Positions 55,628 to 64,000 of a DNA stretch of 64,000 nucleotides are shown one piece after another. The stretch lies in the NCBI RefSeq assembly GCF_000237925.1, contig NC_031495.1, forward strand, positions 17,309,749 through 17,373,748, read 5' to 3'. A model generated the notes under the pieces. That model did no database searches. It saw only the letters and a list, made by a program, of their open reading frames with translations, and had not been told where the DNA came from. This stretch comes from Schistosoma mansoni (Eukaryota > Platyhelminthes > Trematoda > Strigeidida > Schistosomatidae). Position 1 is the first letter of the stretch; every line of letters starts with the position of its first letter. The translations under genes were made by a program, and so were the position numbers.

Positions 55628-57586
55628 TTGGTATTTTGATCAGGTGTCCTTCTTTCCAGTCTGTTGGTACTTGTTCTTCATCCCAAATCTTACTGAAGAG
55701 AATGTGGAGTATCTTGGCAGTTGCCTCTACATCTGCTTTCAGTGCCTCTGTCGAAATGTTGTCTGGTCCCTCTGCTCTGCCACTCTTGATTTGTCTGACG
55801 ACCGTGCTTATTTCTTCACTTTTTGGTTGGTCAACATCGATTGGGAGTTCTGTGGGTGCTACTTCGATGTTGGGTGGGTTCAGTGGAGCTGGTCGATTCA
55901 AGAGTTCTTTGAAGTGTACTACACACCTGTTTAGTTGTTCTTCAATGTTGGTGATTGCCTTGCCTTCCTTGCTTTTCACTGGTCGTTCTGGTTAATTACG
56001 GTAATTTCCAGAGAGTTTCTTTGTTGTATCATACAGTTGTCTCATGTTTCCCTCTCTTACAGCCTTTTCCACTGTCAATGCTAAATCTTCCACATATTTA
56101 CGTTTGTCGGTTCTGATGCTCCTCTTCACTCGCTTGTTTACATCTGTGTATTCGGCTTGTGCCTTGGCTTTTACTGCTCTTGTTCGTCTGGTATTGATTG
56201 CTGCCTTCTTGTTCCTCCCTTCTTCGATCTTATCCAGTGTACCAACAGTGATCCATTCCTTGTGATGGTGATTCTTGTGGCCCAGAACCTCCTGACATAT
56301 TTAAGTAATTGCCTCTTTTATCCCTTTTCAGTTGCTCTCCATAGTAGTTCCCTCTCCATTGGGAACCTATTGTTGAGCACTCAACAGGCCGGTGGAGTAC
56401 GGGTGTTGAACGTCCCAGGTGCCGGATGGATGTCGGATGTTGGTGCCCCGGCAGTTCGGCGGAGCTATGGAGGTCAGCGCGCCGCAGACACCACGGAGAT
56501 TTTGGCACATACTGTAGAGAAAGAAAAAAGCGGAATGGTGAGCGGAACCACCGCATGAACGAATGCTTTAAAGGGGGGACGAGTGTGGTGTGGGTTACCT
56601 ATATCCACATAAGTAGTATATGGTGAGGGTCAGACATAGAATGTATTTTGGCAGAAAATCGATAAGGAAAGAATAAGAAAGAAACGTTATCGGTATCAAA
56701 ATGTATGAACAATGAAATCAAAGAAGACGGATTGATATTTGCATAAGGAACAGTTAAGATTGAGACAATTGATTGTTATTTTGCAAATTAACTGTTTATT
56801 GTATGGTTATCAGAATTTAGTGTGATAGTCTGTAAATTATGTTTAAATATATTCGATCGTCTCCATTCGTGTTCTTGTTCACTACACTGAGTCTGTTGTA
56901 AGCAGTTACCGTGAGATCTGTGTGGGCTTCGTGGAACCAACCCTTGCACTTGGCACACTACATGCCAAAGCTAACAAAAAAATGGCACCCGTGTCGCTTA
57001 CATAAATTCTTCGTGGCTATGGTGACGTCAATTGTTTTATAGATACTAACAAAAGTCTACGGCCGCAAGACAAAGAACAGTACACCATAAACCATAGGTT
57101 TTATAGCATAATTTGCCATAAGTAAAACTCTTAGTGCTAATCCTACTGGCTGAGTTGTTGCCTGCTTGTAGAAACTGCGATTTCGCAAAAACTGTAGAAA
57201 ACTAGGTTTGACCACCCCCGTCTTCCGTGATACTCACGACTGTATTGACAAACGCGATGCACGCACGAAACAAAGGGCAAATACATTCGAACTCTCAACT
57301 AATATTCTTAGATGTAATGTGAAGATGTAGTTACTAGTAATTAGAGACTAGACGTTGGTTTTTTTTATCTGGTCTCACGGAAAAGTACATATAACAATAG
57401 TAAGATTCAGTCACATAACAGGATTACTCATGGTATTTCATTTAATTGATGTGGAACACTAACGGATCTACACCTAGTCCAAATCTACTACGAATTGTTT
57501 GATCGTGAGCGTGTCCTGTATAAGTCAAAAACTTTAAATGATCTATCACATCTGCCCTCTGGCTATGTGTTGCAAACGATTGTTAA
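55628..57586. repeat. 1.96-kb direct duplication, right copy
   Basis: Copy of 48869-50827. It contains the 5' part of RTE LINE E (55628-56379, minus strand, frame 55979-55593 with GPDNISTEALKADVE), the GC-rich block (56380-56586), repeat R copy 3 (56587-56831), the 5' end of CR1 copy I (to 57089) and the first 497 bp of repeat X. Unlike the left copy it continues into further X sequence. Confidence 0.93.
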
Positions 57587-57713
57587 TTGACTTGGTTCTT
57601 ACAGATAGAGATTGAATTGGCTTTTGATAGGGGCAATCTTACCGATTCTCAAGTACTTAGCATTTGCATCCGCAAGCCGTTTAATATTAAATTACTAACG
57701 GAGCTACAGCGGA
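57090..57713 (+). repeat. Segmental repeat X, copy 3, running into the gap
   Basis: Direct copy of 44732-45355 without length change. The contig ends after ..ctacagcgga at 57713, the very base where copy 1 shows the splice-like join to the IQIYYELF exon piece. Confidence 0.92.
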
Positions 57714-57913
57714 NNNNNNNNNNNNNNNNNNNNNNNNNNNNNNNNNNNNNNNNNNNNNNNNNNNNNNNNNNNNNNNNNNNNNNNNNNNNNNNNNNNNNNN
57801 NNNNNNNNNNNNNNNNNNNNNNNNNNNNNNNNNNNNNNNNNNNNNNNNNNNNNNNNNNNNNNNNNNNNNNNNNNNNNNNNNNNNNNNNNNNNNNNNNNNN
57901 NNNNNNNNNNNNN
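57714..57913. other. Assembly gap (200 N)
   Basis: Exactly 200 N; joins repeat X copy 3 to the middle of the first exon of the inverted ankyrin gene copy. The contig order or orientation here deserves doubt. Confidence 1.
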
Positions 57914-60902
57914 CAGAATCGAAAGACCTAACATTTTTTCAAATGGCTGCTCAGGGTGAGCTGTTGTTGCTTCAAAGGGAAATAGAAAGTCGGAACTTCA
58001 ATCTAGATATCCCAGATAACCAGGTTAGTATCAAAGTAATGCAACCTACGTAAATATGTGATAGACTAGTACATGCACCTAAAGAAGCTTCTTAAAATTA
58101 ATACTATCATCTACATCTTTTTCGTCAAACTCTGAGTTTAATTGTTACTAACCAACAGTTTTTCTGAGTAGTTAAAAGGTACAGTATTCTGTCCACCACA
58201 GTTCAATAAAATCATAAAAGAGATCTTGACAGAGTTATTAAGTGGATTATTTTGTGTTCGCTTCAATATTATGGCTTATGTACCAAGAGTATATATATAT
58301 ATATATATATATATATACTTTTATCAACAGTTTTTAGTATTGTTGTCAATGTCGGTTTAGCCACGCCATGAGACCAACAAACTAAGCGGACGGTTCGAAG
58401 TATGTCCTGTTCTACGTTCCCAAATGGACTGTGTTTAGATTTTTCCAATGAGTCGCCTTACACGTATTCTAAGTTCAATTAGCATTTATTACAGTAATGC
58501 ATCTATTTGCACATACCTACTGTATTTTTCAGCAAGTGTTTCGAAAAAGTTTGGTACCGTTTCCTTTGATATAGGTATACTTAGATTATTTCATATACCT
58601 AGAATCCGACTACTATCATCCATTCAATGGATTTAAAGCTCGATTCAAATGACAGTTCCAAGTACATTTCGCGATAACGTTTACATGGTGTAGTTAATTT
58701 ACAGTCATTTAACGGATAAGTACTTGTTATATTTACTTTCCTGTACTTATTTTATAGGTTTTCTGGGGTTTTAGCCATCAATTCTAATAAATTGACATGG
58801 AAAGTCTTGGCCAACTGCAAAATACCAGTACTTTCCAAATGGCAGAATTCGTATACTAGTTGCTCATTCGAATCCTTTGATAGGGATGTGTTTTGACAAT
58901 CCAAGTCGACGAGATTGTATTTCAGTAGAGATAGATTCATGGAGTGAGATGAAAAAATTGTCGCCACTAGAAGTATATATATGACAAAGTAGGAGTTTGT
59001 GAGAAATAAACAATTGTGATAAAAAATCCTAACGCAACATATTCAGATAGGGCAGCTCTTCGCAAGCTCAGACCTGACCATCAACAGTGTAGTAAAAGTC
59101 CTTTATCAGAATGAGTTTGCTTTTCGACACCTATACCAACGAAAGACAATGTCACAAGACCTTCCAACTGACGAAGTTAAATGCAGTTGTTTTAAAACTT
59201 GGTGGCAAATCCCCAACTTTTCGGTCTGAATAATTTAAAACAAAGATTCTTCCTCAAGCAGAGATTTGATTTAAACCCTTACAAACCGAAGGGTTTATTC
59301 TGAAGTTCCCTTACTAACGGGTCTTAACAGTAAATATGGGTTTATGTTTTCCCACAGGTCTCTGGATGACCTTTGTCTTTCGAATGCCTGCCCGTCGGTA
59401 CCAGTTTATTTGTCAAAAGTGACTAAAGTAAATCATTTAGAAATCTCATGGGTTAGTTTTTTAGATAAATTTTTATGAAGCAATCACGACAAACATTGTT
59501 AAATAAAGTCGAATAAAGCAAGGACAAATGTAGCAGAATAAGGTGAATTCATTTATTTCGTGGATTCTCGTCAGCTGCTTACAATCTGGAAACGATAGTT
59601 ATTATTTTTAACCGATATCATACTAATGAGGACTATTGGAATAACTATTAGTATGGAGAAACTGTAAAGTGGATAAATATTTGCGTTACTAAGTAAGAAT
59701 TCTGGATGAAAAATGTTAAAATACACGGAGAAAGTTTCTAAAGAATGAAGATTGTTCGGGAAAAGGGATTTGTTTTAGCATTTTCTAAATTTTCCGCGTG
59801 ATCACCAACTATATGAGATGTCATTGACAAGATAGAATGTGGCTAACAGTTAAGTTTACAGCTCGCGTTTCGCGCTGTTTATGAATCGTCAGCAAGTTGT
59901 ACGTCCGTCCCAGAGTTAATATTCACTTCGGGACTCGGACCCAGTACCGTTTGCTTTAAAACGCCACCACTAAGCTACTGATAGCTATTCACTTGTGCAA
60001 AGTGTATAAGATTGAATTTAATTTGAAATGGTTTGAACTATATTGTCGCCGATATTTTTGACGGAAATTCAATCAGAATACCCATATACCAACCAAGATT
60101 GACCAAATTTTCGTCAAAAATATCGACGGCGGGATAATTCAGACCATTTCAAACGGAATTAATAATGAGATGTTTTACAAATTCAGCATCGTGGAAAAAA
60201 ACAAAGTATATTATTTCGCCAGTAAAATTAATCAATTATTCACTCCACAATCGTGCACGTGTTTATTTCTGTCAGTAAAATGGATTTGTTTCCCACGATG
60301 GTACATTCTTAAAACACCTTGTTTACACAACTAATGTGTATGCGGAGGATTTAAAAACAACGCAAAATAAGTCCACTTTATCCAACAAAGTTTGGTGTTA
60401 TTTTATTACAAGCTATTCAAGAGTCCATATTTTAGTGGTGTAAATATCGATACAAGTACATGCTTTGATGACTACTTGTTGTTAATATGCTCTGTTATTT
60501 AATTTGCAGGGATTTACGCCACTGTTATGGGCTTGTGCTAATGGACAGAAAGCTGCAGTGGAGTTACTCGTTTTCTATGGTGCAAATATCATTCTATCTG
60601 GAGATAACGGAGAGACAGGACTGCTCTTAGCTGCTAGCCGCGGTCACTTTGATGTGGTTCTTTACTTGCTCAAAGCTGGATGCCCAGTAGATCTATCTGA
60701 CGAGCTGTGCAATACTGCATTAATGTTCGCAGCCTATAACAATAATGCCGCAATTGTGTCTTTGTTACTCGATTGGGGTGCTGCTATTACTTCTATAAAT
60801 GCAGACGGGTGGACAGCACTAGATTCTTTTATACGACGAGGCTCACGTGCCAGCCAACGTATAATTGAGAAGCATATTTTATCCCTGTTGCAAACTCATT
60901 AG
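57914..60902 (+). CDS. RFXANK/ANKRA2: RFXANK/ANKRA2-like ankyrin protein, copy with intact 3' end
   Basis: Plus-strand copy of the ankyrin gene, the mirror image of 40785-37884. Exon 1 begins in the gap (first visible residues ESKDLTFFQMAAQGEL) and ends at 58023 with CAG|gttagt. Exon 2 is 60510-60902 after ..aatttgcag: GFTPLLWACANGQKAAVELL, NGETGLLLAASRGHFDVVLY, CNTALMFAAYNNNAAIVSLL, INADGWTALDSFIRRGSRA and the closing RIIEKHILSLLQTH. The last piece aligns with the VIENHILKLFQ end of RFXANK/ANKRA2. With the exon 1 seen at 40924-40676 the protein would be about 213 aa, shorter than the vertebrate 260-313 because the N-terminal region is short. One residue differs from the other copy in the third repeat (GAA against GAD). 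A candidate AATAAA lies at about 61462. Molecular partners in flatworms are unknown. Confidence 0.85.
58290..58317. repeat. (TA)n microsatellite
   Basis: Counterpart of 40385-40409, slightly longer; marks allelic or paralogous difference between the two ankyrin gene copies. Confidence 0.85.
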
Positions 60903-62176
60903 TTTTTCAAACCAAAGCAGTCGGAAAAGTTTTTCCATGTTCGGAGGTACTCACGTGGTTTCGTATTTGTCATTGTTAAGGCTCGATAACTTCCGGACAT
61001 TTTCACATGCACTGTGAAATCGTTTCAAAATGTATGTATAGATAAATATAAACTACTATCTTTTGTCAATCCGCGTAGTATTGACTTATTTGATGTTTTT
61101 CTAACTGTGCAGTGAACATGTCAGATCACTGGAATGGTTCGTACCGCGTAATCATCTGGGCGAAAACGTCATCTACGAGCGCGTGTTGAATGTGAATGTT
61201 ATCGCCTGATTTACTCTTATTTTGGAACTAGTCCATCTAGTTGGACAACTGTGGTCGTTTTTGTAGGGGAACAAATGATCGTTCATGAGACCGATGGTTG
61301 GGAACCATATTCGTTCGATGCAGTAGGTATAACGGCTTGATGTTGAGCAAATCGAATAGTCCAACAGTATAGCTCAATCATATCTGTTCTATCAAACGTT
61401 TCTACACCTTCAATATCAATACACTGATGAGGTGTGAGTATAAGGCTTGCTCGCATCTATCAATAAACACAACTTGACTAGGATTTTGGTTCTTAACTAT
61501 CATCATCTTGCGTGAAATAATTGAAAAGGCGATGAGTTACAGGAACACCGTCTTCATAGTGGTAAAGTTTATTAGGTTTGTGAGACGGTTATGGAAGTAA
61601 AACCGACTCGAAAATTATTGGTATAATTGCGACTATCGGACTAATAGAATGGTGGCAAAACTGACCCTCTAGTCCGAACCAAAAGTATTTCAGAAAACCT
61701 GGGATATATTCGGCTGGAACGATCCCATGGGAAATTCGGTCACTTTAATCACCTCCATATTTTGTTGAATCGATTCTGTTGTCATAAAATTTCCTACATC
61801 AAACCAAGCAGCCTGTTGAGACACATGTAGTGCTAAAAATTGTTTATCGATTGGGTACTAACTATGCATCATATAAGCATTTAGAGATGTTTCAAACAAG
61901 TCATTCTAATCGTTGAGTTACAACGGCGTGTAAATTAAAGACCAGCTTCGTCTGTTGGACTTTAGATACCGTTCACTCAAGGAAATTTTTGCATGTCAGA
62001 TAGTGTTTCGTTCACAATATTATAGACACTACCCAATTTAATCTGTGAAACCAAAGCTTAAGTTGACTGAGAATACATGGTAGACAATCTCATCTGCCTT
62101 GTTTTTAATGTAGATATTCACTCGGATAAAAATTAACTAGTTAGAAGTACATATAAAATATCACACCGTTTCTTAC
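60903..62176. other. 3' flank of the ankyrin gene, unassigned
   Basis: No gene that I can support. The minus-strand frame at 61173-61364 has no splice signals or domain I know. Confidence 0.4.
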
Positions 62177-62283
62177 GTTACATAATCTTTCCAAGAAACG
62201 AGACCATCCCGGTGAAATTCAATAGGAAACAACTCAGCTGGGTCACTTTCACCACCCAAATGTTTCATGAAACTATCTGTGCG
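62177..62283 (-). CDS. Putative internal exon of an unidentified gene
   Basis: 107 nt with acceptor ..ttattatag (at 62284) and donor GTAAC|gtaaga. The single open frame reads RTDSFMKHLGGESDPAELFP then IEFHRDGLVSWKDYVT. HRDGLVSWKDYV resembles a degenerate EF-hand loop, but key positions are missing and I do not assign it. Exon phases (0 in, 2 out) are compatible with the candidate exon at 63779-63720. Confidence 0.5.
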
Positions 62284-63719
62284 CTATAATAAATAAAACC
62301 AGTTATTCAAATACAGCTGGTTGTGATATACTGAGGCACTAGGTGATAAATTTAACATGCAACAAACTAGTCAGTCAGCAGCTTGTATAGTAACATTACT
62401 TTGGTCCCAATTATGATGCTTAGTCGACCACGGAACAGGCTATAGTCGGACTCAATTTCTTGACATGTGATTTGCTGAAAAATGTGTAACAGTCGGACCA
62501 GCTAATGATCGCTTAAAGTAATATAAATTAACCGTAGTTAAAAGAAGTGGGTGTACTAACACAATTTATTCGTCCTGATAATAATTATCCAAGGCTCCAT
62601 TAAAGAATACAACTCTTGTCTTCCTGAATAAAAGTTAACAGATGAAGAAATCATCTGAAAATATAGAGCAGGCAATGAGATGGGTTCTATCAAGACCAAG
62701 TGATACGTTAGCCTAATACATTTCGAACAACTTAACTTTCTAAGATATATGATAAAAGTCAAACCGAAGCATATGAAAAATTGGTGATAAGAAGAAACTA
62801 TGAATCACAATCAAGCAAAATTATTTCCACCTTTATGACCAGTCAGTGGATGACTGTTGACTTCAAATTATTTATTGCTTTTTAAACTAGCTAAATATAT
62901 TGAACTATGACATCTATGTTATTGTCAGTATCAATAGGCGTCTAACGTTGATCGATTTATGATCTCGATTGAGACTAATGTTATTGCCTATCATGGATCG
63001 GGACTCCACGAATCCGAAGGTAATTCGTGTTTTTTCACACGCAATACATATTAATGAAGACTGTTTTATGACAATGAGAGATCAGATTAGTCTTTCTAAA
63101 GTATTTTACACGACAACAAGCGATGTGATCGATCACATAAGCACAACATAATGCTTAGAACATACGTAGGTGAGGAATACCCAATACAGAAAGATCCTTT
63201 TACTAGGTTTAACAACACAATCCCAAATTGCTGCTAACAATGTAGAGGCGATGACTAATGAATATTATTTATTCCACAAACTATGTCTGCATTTCTGGTA
63301 CTTATTCCTTTGCTTCTAAAATCTAAATCAAAATTGCAACGTGATAAGCCAAGTTATGTGGAGTATTATCTTCAATACCACTAAAATATAGTCGACATTT
63401 ACAGAATCTTGACATGCCCCCCTTAAAACAAAGTTGAATCATACGTTGACAAGCTTTAAGGAATCACATCATTGAACAACCTTATGTTCGTTTTTTATAA
63501 ATGTGCCGCTTTTCCACTAAGTAGTTGTAGGTATACTCAATATATTTTCTCAACAACTAAACATACAAACTTGACCTTAACTAAAGATAGCTTATAGTCT
63601 GAGAGTGATATCATTCTAATTATTACGTATAAACCAGAATGTGGTACCAAAATATTTCTAATTTATAGCACATTATAGCTATGTCCATAAATACCAGCGA
63701 AGCATAATTAAATACTAAC
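62284..63719. other. Unassigned stretch between two putative exons
   Basis: Probably intronic if the two flanking exon calls are right. No other convincing exon seen; the plus-strand frame 62969-63151 lacks support. Confidence 0.35.
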
Positions 63720-63779
63720 GTGGGTAAGTTCTCGTAGTATAAATAAGCGGTTTGTTCCATAGAAGTGGTGATGCACTCG
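63720..63779 (-). CDS. Putative 60-nt internal exon
   Basis: Acceptor ..aactatctcag and donor CCCAC|gttagt flank exactly 20 codons: RVHHHFYGTNRLFILRELTH. The mix of aromatic and charged residues looks like protein and the flanking signals are good, but it is short and the family is unknown. It may belong to the same minus-strand gene as 62283-62177. Confidence 0.42.
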
Positions 63780-63867
63780 CTGAGATAGTTGTAGTTGTTT
63801 TTACTTACCATACATAACTCCCTTTCTTTTTATTTGAAAGATGAGGGTGTACTACAACTCAACCATA

Positions 63868-64000
63868 AGTTTATTTATTTAAACACATAAATATTGGTAC
63901 AAGGAAGCACCAGATAAATATGCGCCTCACAAATCTCATTTGATTTGTGTGACGGCTGTGATACTGCCCAGGTGCCCAGACTGAAGCAGGTGGTTTTCTT
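63868..64000 (-). repeat. Second copy of the repeat at 32640-33175 (window-edge fragment)
   Basis: Reverse-complement of about 33040-33175: starts with the tail (tttatttatttaaacacataaat) and reads ..ggtacaaggaagcaccag and ..caggtgcccagactgaagc to the window edge. Confirms that the repeat is dispersed and fixes its tail end. Confidence 0.88.

Noticed and set aside
48869-57586. Reading the long direct repeats as LTRs of one element
   Set aside because: They contain pieces of two different LINEs and host-like DNA, and the enclosed element is a CR1 LINE with its own ends.
62583-62650. Possible minus-strand terminal exon reading KTRVVFFNGALDNYYQDE-stop
   Set aside because: Has an acceptor but would end the gene before the better supported exon at 62283-62177; only one of them can be right and this one is weaker.
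1-64000. LTR or other virus-like element, CRISPR array, rRNA, canonical tRNA, toxin system
   Set aside because: Nothing with capsid, protease, integrase or envelope similarity, no paired long terminal repeats around such genes, no regularly spaced short repeats, and no rRNA or full tRNA structure was seen.

Overview
The window looks like the nuclear genome of a parasitic flatworm, most likely a schistosome. The reasons are: AT-rich DNA crowded with RTE-type (SR2-like and SR3/Perere-3-like) and CR1-type (SR1-like) LINEs, a Merlin DNA transposon, host genes with micro-introns of 32-40 bp, and a gene (VMP1) whose introns are tiny at the 5' end and multi-kilobase further 3', a pattern known from schistosomes. 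Two runs of exactly 200 N (19153-19352 and 57714-57913) mark scaffold joins, so the window is three contigs. Exons were found by reading splice sites and protein similarity by eye; no database search was possible. LAYOUT: 112-3292 is a full-length, degraded SR2-like RTE LINE in antisense within an ankyrin-repeat gene, whose last exons lie at 3623-5629. A second, related LINE copy (6888-9162) and a small tail fragment (9372-9442) follow. 10740-11362 (minus) is a complete five-exon gene for the AP-1 clathrin adaptor sigma subunit. 11.4-18.8 kb is largely unassigned. 18798-19152 is an exon-like stretch running into the first gap. 20939-35189 (minus) is a complete seven-exon VMP1 gene (400 aa); its introns hold four elements on the opposite strand: LINE fragment 25697-26382, the nearly intact LINE at 29269-32467, an unclassified repeat at 32640-33175 and an SR3-like tail at 33745-34292. 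35330-37645 is a CR1 remnant just upstream of VMP1. 37884-40924 (minus) is a 3'-truncated copy of an RFXANK/ANKRA2-like ankyrin gene; 57914-60902 (plus) is an almost identical inverted copy that keeps the 3' end but loses its start in the gap. 43507-44618 is a Merlin transposon with both terminal repeats and a complete two-exon transposase. 44.7-57.7 kb is a nest of elements: a CR1 copy (45640-50330) with an RTE LINE inserted in it (47786-49620), a younger and almost intact CR1 (50828 to about 55440), and long direct duplications lying against the ends of both CR1s. 60.9-64 kb has two exon-like stretches of an unidentified minus-strand gene and the start of another copy of the repeat seen at 32640. 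HOW IT FITS: the host genes are unrelated housekeeping functions (AP-1 vesicle coat; ER scramblase/autophagy protein VMP1; ankyrin adaptors) and form no operon or system. I found no CRISPR array, toxin system, rRNA or canonical tRNA. The strongest observations are the giant duplications flanking two CR1 insertions, a -1 frameshift heptamer at the ORF1/ORF2 overlap of the young CR1, the apparently whole Merlin with a 32-bp intron, and the shared lesions of two inverted LINE copies.
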